Positions 25,832-34,142 of a stretch of 64,000 nt of DNA are shown in pieces (positions within the stretch are counted from its first letter, which is position 1; the number at the start of each line of letters is the position of its first letter). A model generated the notes under the pieces. It had not been told where the DNA came from, did not search any database, and worked only from the letters and a program-made list of their open reading frames with translations. The DNA lies in the NCBI RefSeq assembly GCF_000348805.1, contig NC_020510.1:186001-250000 (forward strand). Direction: 5' to 3'. Origin of the DNA: Blattabacterium cuenoti BPAA (GTDB lineage: Bacteria; Bacteroidota; Bacteroidia; Flavobacteriales; Blattabacteriaceae). A program made the position numbers and the translations under genes.

Positions 25832-26815
25832 ATGAAAGAAAAGAGTTTTCGTGAAGTTATAACAGAAGCTATGAGTGAAGAAATGAGAAAAGATGAGACT
25901 GTTTATCTTATGGGCGAAGAAGTTGCTCAATATGATGGAGCTTACAAAGCTTCTAAAGGGATGCTAAAGGAATTTGGTCCAAAAAGAGTTATTGATACTC
26001 CTATATCAGAATTAGGATTTTCTGGAATCGGAGTCGGGTCTGCCATGAATGGATGTAGACCTATTATTGAGTTCATGACTTTTAATTTTTCTTTAGTTGC
26101 CATGGATCAAATTATTAATAATGCAGCAAAAATATGTTATATGAGTGGAGGACAATGGAATATCCCTATTGTTTTCAGAGGGCCCACTGGTTCTGCTGGA
26201 CAATTAGGAGCTACACATTCTCAATCTTTCGAAAGTTGGTACGCAAGTTGTCCTGGATTAAAAGTCGTTATTCCATGTAATCCTTACGATGCAAAAGGTC
26301 TCTTAAAATCTGCGATTAGAGATAACAATCCCGTAATTTTTATGGAATCTGAACAAATGTATGGAGATACAATGATGATTCCAGATGAAGAATATATTCT
26401 ACCTATTGGAAAAGCAGATATAAAAAAAGAAGGAACTGACATTAGTTTAGTCTCTTTTGGAAAAATCATGAAAACAGCTTTAAATGTGGCTTTTAAACTA
26501 GATAAAGAAAATATTAGTGTAGAGGTCATAGATATTCGGACTATACGTCCATTAGATTATGAATCTATCCTATTTTCTGTAAAAAAAACTAATCGTTTAG
26601 TAATTTTAGAAGAATCATGGCCTTTTTCATCTATCGCTTCTGAAGTTTCTTTTTTTATACAAAAAAAAGCATTTGATTATCTTGATGCTCCTATTAATAG
26701 AATCACTTTATTAGATACACCTGCTCCTTATGCTTCTAATTTAGTAAAAACTTGGTTTCCTGATGAAAATAAAATAATCAATGCTATAAAAAAAACTCTT
26801 TATTTAAAAATTTAA
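25832..26815 (+). CDS. pdhB: Pyruvate dehydrogenase E1 component subunit beta
   Basis: Counting from the ATG at 25832 the protein has 327 residues, the normal length for a separate E1 beta subunit. It begins MKEKSFREVITEAMSEEM and contains LMGEEVAQYDGAYKASKGM, VDTPISE-like IDTPISELGFSGIGVGSA, FRGPTGSAGQLGATHSQ and a C-terminal transketolase domain (EVIDIRTIRPLDYES, EESWPFSSIASEV). With E1 alpha, E2 and E3 (not in this window) it makes acetyl-CoA from pyruvate. It follows the 25758-25798 terminator, so it needs its own promoter, which must lie very close to the gene. Confidence 0.93.
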   Translation: MKEKSFREVITEAMSEEMRKDETVYLMGEEVAQYDGAYKASKGMLKEFGPKRVIDTPISELGFSGIGVGSAMNGCRPIIEFMTFNFSLVAMDQIINNAAKICYMSGGQWNIPIVFRGPTGSAGQLGATHSQSFESWYASCPGLKVVIPCNPYDAKGLLKSAIRDNNPVIFMESEQMYGDTMMIPDEEYILPIGKADIKKEGTDISLVSFGKIMKTALNVAFKLDKENISVEVIDIRTIRPLDYESILFSVKKTNRLVILEESWPFSSIASEVSFFIQKKAFDYLDAPINRITLLDTPAPYASNLVKTWFPDENKIINAIKKTLYLKI

Positions 26816-26822
26816 AAAAATA

Positions 26823-27785
26823 TCAATAAATAGCTTGAACAATTTTGTAAATATTTTCTGGTCTATCCATGGTATAATAATGAATTACTTCTGCTCCAGA
26901 ATTTTTTAATTCTTTCGATTGATGAATCGCCCATTCAATTCCAATATGAGATACATTTTTTTTATTTTTTGCTTTTTCTACTTCTTTTACTAATTCATTT
27001 GGAATATTTAAATAAAAACGAGATGGAAGACTGTTTAATTGCTTTTGAGAAGAAATAGGTTTTATTCCAGGTATGATAGGAACAGAAATTCCTTCTGATC
27101 TACATTTTTCTACAAAGGAAAAAAATTTTTTATTATCAAAAAACATTTGAGTGACAATATAATTCGCTCCTGCTTCTACTTTTTTTTTCAAAAAAAATAA
27201 ATCACTTTCCATATTTGGAGCTTCTAAATGCTTTTCTGGATATCCTGCGACTCCAATACAAAAATCAAATAATGGAAATTCTTTTTTTTCCACAAAAGTT
27301 GTATCAAGATATTTTCCTAGGTTTAAATTTTTAACTTGTTTTACGAGTTCTACGGCATATTTATGTCCATTTTCTGGCGCAATAAAACTTTTTTCAGATT
27401 TTAGAGGATCTCCTCTCAAAACTAAAACGTTATCTATTCCCAAAAAATTGAGATCTATCAAAGCATTTTCCGTCATTTGTTTACTAAACCCTCCACAAAT
27501 GAGATGAGGAACTGCATCAACTCCATATTTATTCATAATAGCAGCACAAATACCTACGGTTCCTGGACGTCTTGAAATTTTTTTTCTCTGTAAGAGTCCA
27601 TTTTCTTTTTTTACATAAAAAAATTCTTCACGATGGTAAGTCACATCAATAAAAGGAGGACAAAATTCCATTAATGGATCTAAAGTAGAAAAAATATCTT
27701 GAATATCACGTCCTCTCAAAGGAGGAAGTATTTCAAAAGAAAATAAACTTTTTTTTGCTTTAGCTATATGCTCTATCACTTTCAT
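26823..27785 (-). CDS. metF: 5,10-methylenetetrahydrofolate reductase
   Basis: MetF reduces methylene-THF to methyl-THF for methionine synthesis, using FAD. The 320-residue TIM barrel has SFEILPPLRGRDIQ at the N-terminus (the catalytic Glu in FEILPP), NVLVLRGDPLKSEK, VAGYPEKHLEAPN and VTQMFFDNKKFFSFVEKC. It lies 14 bases after serS on the same strand and is convergent with pdhB (seven bases between stops). folD at 29927 makes its substrate. Confidence 0.95.
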   Translation of the reverse strand: MKVIEHIAKAKKSLFSFEILPPLRGRDIQDIFSTLDPLMEFCPPFIDVTYHREEFFYVKKENGLLQRKKISRRPGTVGICAAIMNKYGVDAVPHLICGGFSKQMTENALIDLNFLGIDNVLVLRGDPLKSEKSFIAPENGHKYAVELVKQVKNLNLGKYLDTTFVEKKEFPLFDFCIGVAGYPEKHLEAPNMESDLFFLKKKVEAGANYIVTQMFFDNKKFFSFVEKCRSEGISVPIIPGIKPISSQKQLNSLPSRFYLNIPNELVKEVEKAKNKKNVSHIGIEWAIHQSKELKNSGAEVIHYYTMDRPENIYKIVQAIY

Positions 27786-27799
27786 AACATAAAAAATTT

Positions 27800-29068
27800 T
27801 TACTTAATATGATCAAATTCTGTATAAGGAACCAAAACTTTGGGAATAGTAATTTTATTTTCAGTTTGATTATTTTCTAGTAAAGCAGCCATAATTCTTG
27901 GTAAAGCTAAAGCACTACCATTTAGAGTATGACAAAATTCTATGTTTCCTGTAATAGTTTTATATCTAAGATGTAATCTATGAGATTGAAAATTAGTACA
28001 ATTTGATATAGAACTGACTTCTAACCATTTTTTTTGTGCTATAGAATAAACTTCAAAATCATAAGTTATAGAAGAAGAAAATCCAAGATCTGGAGCACTT
28101 AAACGAACAAGACGAAAGGGTAAGTTTAAAGATTTTAAAATATTTTTTACATGTAAAATCATTTCTTTCAAGAAATAAGAAGAAGAATCTGGTGTAGTAA
28201 TTTGAATAATTTCCACTTTTTCAAATTGATGCAATCTATTCAATCCTCTAACTTTTGATCCATAAGAACCTGCTTCTCTTCTAAAACAAGAAGTATAAGT
28301 TGTGGCTTTAATAGGAAGATCTAAATCTGTAAGGATTCTATCTCTATAACAATTCATTATAGGAATTTCTCCAGTTGGAATCAAATAGAAGTTATTTTTT
28401 TCTATGAAATACATTTGATTTTCTTTATCCGGAATTTGTCCTGTAGCATATCCAGATTTTTCATTAATAAGATAAGGTAAACTATATTCTTTGTATGAAG
28501 CTTGTATATTTTGATCTAAAAAATATTGAATTAAACTTCTTTGTAATTTTGCTCCTTTTCCCATATAAACGGTAAAACCAGAACCACATATTTTTGTACC
28601 TAAATTTGAATCAAATAAACAAAATTTTTTGGATAATTCCCAATGAGGTAAAGGATTTATGATGGGACAATGAATTTCTCCTTCCTGAAAAAGAATCTCA
28701 TTTTTTTCATAATTTTTATTTATTTTTTCATCAGGAATATTAGGTATCTGATTTAATTTTTTTTCTAAAATTTTAGAAATTTTTTCTAATTGAATATTGA
28801 TACTTTTTCTTTCTTTTTTGAGAAGAAGAGATTTTTCTCTCAAAGATTTGATTTGAGAATCATCATTATATGAATTGAAAATTTTACCTATTTTTTTGGA
28901 TATCAAATTTTCTTTTTCCAATATTTTATTGAGAATGTTCTGAGCTGTTTTTTTTTTTTCGTCTAAAATTAATATTTCATTTATAAGATGTAATTTTTTA
29001 AAATTCCGTTTTTTTAATCCCAATAAAACTTTTTCTTGATTTTTTCGTATAAAAGAAATTTGAAGCAT
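27800..29068 (-). CDS. serS: Seryl-tRNA synthetase
   Basis: From the ATG at 29068 the protein has 422 residues and starts MLQISFIRKNQEKVLLGLKKRN, as the family does; an upstream in-frame extension to 29125 lacks similarity and is rejected. The N-terminal long antiparallel coiled coil (about 30-100) recognises the long variable arm of tRNA(Ser). Class II motifs follow: TSCFRREAGSYGSKVRGLNRLHQFEKVEI (motif 2) and HTLNGSALALPRIMAALLEN (motif 3). It is divergent from rsmA with about 80 bases between. Confidence 0.96.
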   Translation of the reverse strand: MLQISFIRKNQEKVLLGLKKRNFKKLHLINEILILDEKKKTAQNILNKILEKENLISKKIGKIFNSYNDDSQIKSLREKSLLLKKERKSINIQLEKISKILEKKLNQIPNIPDEKINKNYEKNEILFQEGEIHCPIINPLPHWELSKKFCLFDSNLGTKICGSGFTVYMGKGAKLQRSLIQYFLDQNIQASYKEYSLPYLINEKSGYATGQIPDKENQMYFIEKNNFYLIPTGEIPIMNCYRDRILTDLDLPIKATTYTSCFRREAGSYGSKVRGLNRLHQFEKVEIIQITTPDSSSYFLKEMILHVKNILKSLNLPFRLVRLSAPDLGFSSSITYDFEVYSIAQKKWLEVSSISNCTNFQSHRLHLRYKTITGNIEFCHTLNGSALALPRIMAALLENNQTENKITIPKVLVPYTEFDHIK

Positions 29069-29136
29069 ATTATATGAAAAACTAAAATCGTATAATTTAC
29101 TACTGACTATGCACACAAGATACAAATAATATTTTC

Positions 29137-29144
29137 TATATTTG
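29137..29144 (+). promoter_or_regulatory. Candidate TATATTTG -7 box for rsmA
   Basis: TATATTTG lies just upstream of rsmA and includes the TTG at 29142 that is the first usable start codon in the rsmA frame. If transcription starts about seven bases later, that TTG cannot be the initiation codon. The same octamer precedes hisG, trpE and tRNA-Lys. Confidence 0.35.
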
Positions 29145-29930
29145 CATGATGCAAATCATAAACTTTTTTTGAAAAAAAAATTTGATCAATATTTTTTAAA
29201 AGACCATAATATAGCCAAAAAAATTGTAAATTCTCTTTCTTTTGAAAGTTACAATACAGTTGTAGAAATTGGTCCAGGTTTGGGGATTCTGACTCAATAT
29301 TTATTGACTCATAATCCATATCATCATATTTTTTTAATAGAAATTGATGAAGAATTAATTTCTTTTTTAAAAAAAAATTTTCCAATTTCTAAAAATCAAA
29401 TTATTCACAGAGATTTTTTAAAATGGAACCCTGAGGAAATCAATTTACAAAATTTTGCAATTATTGGTAATTTTCCTTATAATATTTCTTCTCAAATCTT
29501 ATTTCATATATTGAGATATAATCAATACATTCCAGAATGTATTGGAATGTTTCAAAAAGAAGTAGCAAAACGGATCACATCGCATCAGGGTAAAAGAACT
29601 TATGGAATTTTATCCGTTTTAGTTCAAACATTTTATGATGTAAAATACCTTTTTACTGTAAGAGAAAAGGTATTTTTTCCTATTCCCAATGTACAATCTG
29701 CAGTAATTTCTTTAAAAAGAAAAAATGAAAACACCAACTTCAATAAAAGTATGTTGTTTCAATGCGTTAAAATTGCTTTTAATCAAAGAAGAAAAAAATT
29801 AAAAAATTCTTTACAGTTATTTAAACATATTCCAAATTTTCAAAAAATCCCATTTTTAAACAAAAGAGCAGAAGAATTATCTGTAAAAGAGTTTCTTCAA
29901 TTAACAAAAGAAATAGAAATTAGGAAATGA
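29142..29930 (+). CDS. rsmA: 16S rRNA (adenine1518/1519-N6) dimethyltransferase
   Basis: RsmA (KsgA) dimethylates two adjacent adenines in helix 45 of 16S rRNA late in 30S assembly. The 262-residue frame holds KKKFDQYFLKDHNIAKKIV (normally KKxLGQHFL), the SAM motif VVEIGPGLGILTQYL, the catalytic IGNFPYNISSQILF and NQRRKKLKNSL. The start is uncertain. No ATG lies in frame; candidates are TTG at 29142 and TTG at 29169. The ATGs at 29146 and 29149 are in another frame and meet the true frame only if a base is gained at the T7/A9 homopolymer (29164-29180). The stop overlaps the folD ATG by four bases. Confidence 0.9.
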   Translation: MHDANHKLFLKKKFDQYFLKDHNIAKKIVNSLSFESYNTVVEIGPGLGILTQYLLTHNPYHHIFLIEIDEELISFLKKNFPISKNQIIHRDFLKWNPEEINLQNFAIIGNFPYNISSQILFHILRYNQYIPECIGMFQKEVAKRITSHQGKRTYGILSVLVQTFYDVKYLFTVREKVFFPIPNVQSAVISLKRKNENTNFNKSMLFQCVKIAFNQRRKKLKNSLQLFKHIPNFQKIPFLNKRAEELSVKEFLQLTKEIEIRK

Positions 29931-30790
29931 TTACTCAATTATTAGATGGAAATTTATTGGCTAAAGAAATAAAGAATGAAATATGCAAGATTATAGAGAA
30001 AAAAATATTAAACAAAAACAAACGTGTTCCTCATCTTGGTATTATTTTAACAGGAAATAATAGTTCTAGCATAACATATGTTAATAACAAAATTAAAGAG
30101 TGCAAAAATATTGGAATCAAATCTTCTTTGATTCATTTACCTATAAATACTTCAGAAAAAGAATTATTAGAAAAAATAAAAGGAATGAATCAAAATCCAT
30201 ATATTGATGGTTTTATTGTGCAATTACCTCTAGAAAAACACTTGGATCAAGATAAAATAATTTTATCTATCAACCCTAAAAAAGATGTGGATGGATTTCA
30301 TCCTGAAAATTTTGGAAAAATGGCTTTAGATATAAAAGCTTTTTTTCCTGCTACTGCATTAGGAATATTAACTCTTTTGGAAAAATATAAAATTCAGATA
30401 TCTGGAAAATATACTGTGATAATTGGAAGAAGTAGAATAGTAGGAAGACCAATTAGCATACTCATGAGTAGAAAAAATAATCCTGGAAATAGTACGGTAA
30501 CACTTACTCATAGTAAAACTCCAAATATAGAATTTTATACTAAACAAGCTGATATTATTATAGTCGCAGTAGGAATTCCAGGATTTCTTAAAGGAAAAAT
30601 GATTAAAAAAGGATCCATAGTTATAGATGTAGGAATCCATAATCATGAAAAAAAAATACTAGGAGATGTTGATTTCTATAGTGTTTATGGAAAGGCTTCT
30701 TATCTGACCCCTGTTCCAGGAGGCATAGGCCCTATGACTCGTGTTATGTTACTCAAAAATACTTTAATAGCAGCATTAAATAACAGATAA
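29927..30790 (+). CDS. folD: Methylenetetrahydrofolate dehydrogenase / methenyltetrahydrofolate cyclohydrolase
   Basis: FolD interconverts methylene-, methenyl- and formyl-THF with NADP. The 287-residue protein has the conserved substrate region with YVNNKIKECKNIGI (catalytic Lys in this helix), DGFIVQLPLEKHLD, DVDGFHPENFGKM, and the Rossmann motif VIGRSRIVGRPIS; it ends with TPVPGGIGPMTRVMLLKNT. It overlaps rsmA by ATGA and precedes queE by four bases, forming an rsmA-folD-queE run. It feeds formyl-Met-tRNA, purine and methionine synthesis together with folA and metF. Confidence 0.96.
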   Translation: MITQLLDGNLLAKEIKNEICKIIEKKILNKNKRVPHLGIILTGNNSSSITYVNNKIKECKNIGIKSSLIHLPINTSEKELLEKIKGMNQNPYIDGFIVQLPLEKHLDQDKIILSINPKKDVDGFHPENFGKMALDIKAFFPATALGILTLLEKYKIQISGKYTVIIGRSRIVGRPISILMSRKNNPGNSTVTLTHSKTPNIEFYTKQADIIIVAVGIPGFLKGKMIKKGSIVIDVGIHNHEKKILGDVDFYSVYGKASYLTPVPGGIGPMTRVMLLKNTLIAALNNR

Positions 30791-30794
30791 ATAA

Positions 30795-31415
30795 ATGAAT
30801 GAAAAAATCAGTTATCCTATAAAAGAATCATTTTATTCTATTCAAGGAGAAGGTCATTATTATGGAATAGCTGCATATTTCATTCGTTTCGGGGGATGTA
30901 ATATAAAATGTGATTGGTGTGATACAAAAGAAAGTTGGAATATAAAACAAAAAGATTTCCTTCCAATTCATAAAATTATTGCTAATGTTGTTAACAACAA
31001 TCATCAAATCAAAACTGTTGTAATTACTGGAGGGGAACCTACAATGTGGAATTTATCTCCTTTAATTAAAAAACTTAAAAAGAAAGGATATCGGATTCAT
31101 ATTGAAACTTCGGGATCTTATCCTATAAAAGAAAAATATGTGGATTGGATTACAATTTCTCCTAAAAAAATAAAACTTCCTATACGAGAAAATTATAAAA
31201 AAATTAATGAATTAAAAATTGTGATTTCGGATGAAAATGACTTTTCCTTTGCGGAAGAACAAGCTGCTTATATTGAAACTACTAATTGTTTTTTGTTTCT
31301 GCAACCAGAATGGAATAACACTTTCAATATTCTTCCAAAAATAATTTCTTACATTAAAAAAAATCCTAAATGGAGAATTTCTCTTCAAATTCATAAAATG
31401 TTAAATATCCCTTAA
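30795..31415 (+). CDS. queE: 7-carboxy-7-deazaguanine synthase
   Basis: QueE is a radical-SAM enzyme that contracts carboxy-tetrahydropterin to 7-carboxy-7-deazaguanine on the path to queuosine in tRNA. The 206-residue protein has the cluster motif Cys35-X3-Cys39-X2-Cys42 in GGCNIKCDWCDTKESW. It also has the QGEG substrate-loop motif (17-20) and TGGEPTMWNL for SAM binding. Its last four bases overlap the convergent hisIE gene. No other queuosine gene is visible here, so the pathway state is unknown. Confidence 0.93.
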   Translation: MNEKISYPIKESFYSIQGEGHYYGIAAYFIRFGGCNIKCDWCDTKESWNIKQKDFLPIHKIIANVVNNNHQIKTVVITGGEPTMWNLSPLIKKLKKKGYRIHIETSGSYPIKEKYVDWITISPKKIKLPIRENYKKINELKIVISDENDFSFAEEQAAYIETTNCFLFLQPEWNNTFNILPKIISYIKKNPKWRISLQIHKMLNIP

Positions 31416-31996
31416 GATTTTGAATGTCTATTCTCCAGAATATTAATAACGTCTTGTATTTTGAATCCTTTTTCTTTCAAAAGAATAAGATAATGAAAAA
31501 GTAAATCTGCAGATTCATTTAAAAATAAATTTTTATTATTATCTTTAGATTCAATGATTAGTTCCACTGCTTCTTCTCCTAATTTTTGTGAGATTCTATT
31601 GACTCCTTTTTTTAATAATTGATATATATAAGAATTTTCTTGTTTTTTTTTAATTTTATCCGATATTATATTTTCCAAATGAAATAGAAAATTTTTATTG
31701 TTTATTTCTTTCCAACACGTATCCGATCCTTTATGACAAGTAGGCCCTGCTGGTTCTGCTTTAATTAATAATGTATCTTCGTCACAATCTACTAATATAT
31801 CTTTGATAAAAAGATAATTTTTACTAATTTCTCCTTTAGTCCATAATCTTTTTTTAGATCTGCTATAAAAAGTAACTTTTTTTTCATCAATGCTCTTTTT
31901 ATAAGCTTCTTGATTCATATAACCCAGCATTAATACCTTATCTGTTTTTGAATCTTGAACAATCACGGGAATCAACCCTTTTTTAAAATTTATCAT
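31412..31996 (-). CDS. hisI: Bifunctional phosphoribosyl-AMP cyclohydrolase / phosphoribosyl-ATP pyrophosphatase
   Basis: This 194-residue HisIE fusion carries out histidine steps 2 and 3. The cyclohydrolase half has VLMLGYMNQEAYKKS, SRSKKRLWTKGE and the zinc/magnesium region DCDEDTLLIKAEPAGPTCHKGSDTCW. The pyrophosphatase half (from about 108) has the helical MazG-like motif QKLGEEAVELIIESK. It is the last gene of the his operon, seven bases after hisF. The fusion is common in Bacteroidota. Confidence 0.96.
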   Translation of the reverse strand: MINFKKGLIPVIVQDSKTDKVLMLGYMNQEAYKKSIDEKKVTFYSRSKKRLWTKGEISKNYLFIKDILVDCDEDTLLIKAEPAGPTCHKGSDTCWKEINNKNFLFHLENIISDKIKKKQENSYIYQLLKKGVNRISQKLGEEAVELIIESKDNNKNLFLNESADLLFHYLILLKEKGFKIQDVINILENRHSKS

Positions 31997-32003
31997 GTTT
32001 TTT

Positions 32004-32780
32004 TTATCCGTTTGTATTTTTTACTGTAATTCTTACAGGTATGTGAAGTTGATTTAAATAATATTTTAATTTTGGAATCTCTATTTCTTTATAATGGAAT
32101 ATACTTGCGGCTAAAGCGGCGTCAGCTTTTCCTTTTTCAAAAATTTTATAAAAATCTTCTAATTTTCCAGCTCCACCTGAAGCAATAACCGGTGTAGAAA
32201 TATTTTGGGATATTTTTCTAGTGATATCTAATGCAAATCCATTTTTTGTTCCATCATGATTCATTGAAGTTAATAATATCTCTCCTGCTCCTCTATTAGT
32301 TCCTTCCTTAGCCCAATCTAGGGTTTTAGTTTGAGTTGAAATTCTTCCTCCATTTAAATATACCCACCATTCATTCAATTCATATTTAGTATCAATAGCT
32401 AAAACAATACATTGACTTCCAAATCGTTTAGAAAAATTTTCTAAAAGATTCGGATTTTTAAAAGCAGCCGTGTTGATCGATATTTTATCTGCTCCTGCAT
32501 TTAACAATAGGTCAACATCTCTTTCCTCCCTAATTCCTCCACCAACCGTAAAAGGGATATTAATATGACGGGAAATTTCTTTAACTAAGCTAATTAATGT
32601 TTTACGTTTTTCATTTGTCGCTGTAATATCCAAAAATACTAATTCATCTGCTCCTTGTTTTGTATACCAACAAACTAATTGTATTGGATCTCCAGCATCT
32701 TTTAAATGTTTAAAATTTATTCCTTTTACTGTTCTTCCATTTTTAATATCTAAACAAGGTATGATACGTTTAGCTAACAT
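32004..32780 (-). CDS. hisF: Imidazole glycerol phosphate synthase, cyclase subunit
   Basis: HisF forms imidazole glycerol phosphate and AICAR from PRFAR using ammonia from HisH. The 258-residue (beta/alpha)8 barrel starts MLAKRIIPCLDIKNGRTVKG with the catalytic Asp in CLDIK, and has the FTVGGGIREERDVD phosphate site and the second catalytic Asp in LLTSMNHDGTKNGF (usually MDxDGT; here Asn-His-Asp). A C-terminal ASGGAGKLEDF phosphate loop is present. It lies three bases after hisA. Confidence 0.96.
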   Translation of the reverse strand: MLAKRIIPCLDIKNGRTVKGINFKHLKDAGDPIQLVCWYTKQGADELVFLDITATNEKRKTLISLVKEISRHINIPFTVGGGIREERDVDLLLNAGADKISINTAAFKNPNLLENFSKRFGSQCIVLAIDTKYELNEWWVYLNGGRISTQTKTLDWAKEGTNRGAGEILLTSMNHDGTKNGFALDITRKISQNISTPVIASGGAGKLEDFYKIFEKGKADAALAASIFHYKEIEIPKLKYYLNQLHIPVRITVKNTNG

Positions 32781-32783
32781 ATT

Positions 32784-33527
32784 TTAATTGTTATTATTCC
32801 TTTTTTTTTTCCAATTTTTAAGATTGGATAATGATATTTTATTTTCATATATAGCTTTTCCAATAATGACTCCACTACAACCTAAATTAAATAATTTGTA
32901 TACATCATCCATATTCCTAATTCCTCCACTTGCTATGAATTCAATATTTGGAAACTTTTCAAGAATTTTTTCATACAAAAGAAAAGAAGGGCCTGATAAA
33001 ACTCCATCTTTAGATATATCTGTACAAAAAATTTTTTTAACTCCATGATTACTTTTTTCTTGTAAAAAATCAAAAAATGGATAATCACTAAATTTAGTCC
33101 ATCCATGGGATGCTATTTTATTGTTTTTAACGTCTACTCCTAATAAGATCTTATCACCCCCATAAGTATCAATCCATTTTTTGAAAAGAAAAGGCTTTTG
33201 AACAGCAATACTTCCCACAGTAACCATATGACCCCCGTTTTCAAACACAGTATGAATATCTTCTTCAGAATGAATACCTCCTCCAAAATCTATAATTAAA
33301 CGTGTATTTCTCGCTATTTTTTCTAAAATTTTCCAATGAACTACTTTTCTTTTTTTTGCTCCATCTAGATCTACTAAATGAAGTCTAGATATTCCATGAT
33401 TTTCCAATAAAAGAGCGACTTCTAATGGGTCTTTATTATAAATTTTTTTTCTTTTAAAATCACCTTGTATTAATCGGACACATTTACCGTCAATTAAATC
33501 TATAGCTACTATAATATCCATTGTCAT
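32784..33527 (-). CDS. hisA: Phosphoribosylformimino-5-aminoimidazole carboxamide ribotide isomerase
   Basis: HisA opens one ribose ring of ProFAR to give PRFAR. The 247-residue barrel has IIVAIDLIDGKCVRLIQGD (catalytic Asp in AIDLIDG), the LIIDFGGGIHSEEDI phosphate site, the second catalytic Asp in FCTDISKDGVLSGPS and the ASGGIRNMDD loop. The start may be ATG 33527 or 33521. It lies nine bases after hisH and three before hisF. Confidence 0.96.
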   Translation of the reverse strand: MTMDIIVAIDLIDGKCVRLIQGDFKRKKIYNKDPLEVALLLENHGISRLHLVDLDGAKKRKVVHWKILEKIARNTRLIIDFGGGIHSEEDIHTVFENGGHMVTVGSIAVQKPFLFKKWIDTYGGDKILLGVDVKNNKIASHGWTKFSDYPFFDFLQEKSNHGVKKIFCTDISKDGVLSGPSFLLYEKILEKFPNIEFIASGGIRNMDDVYKLFNLGCSGVIIGKAIYENKISLSNLKNWKKKRNNNN

Positions 33528-33536
33528 AAAATTTTA

Positions 33537-34127
33537 TTATAATCGAATGAAATTTTCTAATATTTTATGTCCTACATAAGAAGATTTTTCGGGATGAAAT
33601 TGTACAGCATAAAAATTATTTTTTTGTAGTGCAGCACTGTAAGGAACTATATATTCCGTTTTTGCTGTTGTGTATTTTCCTAAAGGAACATAATAACTAT
33701 GAACAAAATATTGATAACTCCCATTTGGTATATTTTCAAATAAAGGTCCTTTCAGTTTTTGTATTGTGTTCCAACCTATTTGAGGAATTTTTTCATTTCT
33801 ATCGATAGATTGAAATTTTTTGACAAACAAATCAAAGATTCCTATGCATGGAGTACTGCTTTCTTCTGAAAACTTACAAAGTAATTGCATGCCTAAACAT
33901 ATCCCTAACACAGGTTGTTTTAATTCAGATAAAAGTAAATCCAATTTTTTTTCTTTTAAATATTTCATAGCACAATTTGCTTCTCCAACACCAGGCAAAA
34001 TAATTTTTTCTGCATTTTGAATCGATTCTTTAGAATCTGTTACCTTAGCTTGTATTCCTATTCTCTCTAGAGAAAAAAGAACCGATTGTACATTTCCTGC
34101 AGGATATTTTATGATAATCGTTTTCAT
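33537..34127 (-). CDS. hisH: Imidazole glycerol phosphate synthase, glutamine amidotransferase subunit
   Basis: HisH hydrolyses glutamine and channels ammonia to HisF. The 196-residue class I amidotransferase has the nucleophile Cys77 in LGICLGMQLL, the IPQIGWNTI segment, and the His/Glu pair in QFHPEKS near residue 180. PGVGEA replaces the glycine-rich oxyanion segment in the usual way. It lies 15 bases after hisB and nine before hisA. Confidence 0.96.
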   Translation of the reverse strand: MKTIIIKYPAGNVQSVLFSLERIGIQAKVTDSKESIQNAEKIILPGVGEANCAMKYLKEKKLDLLLSELKQPVLGICLGMQLLCKFSEESSTPCIGIFDLFVKKFQSIDRNEKIPQIGWNTIQKLKGPLFENIPNGSYQYFVHSYYVPLGKYTTAKTEYIVPYSAALQKNNFYAVQFHPEKSSYVGHKILENFIRL

Positions 34128-34142
34128 AATATTTTAAAATTT

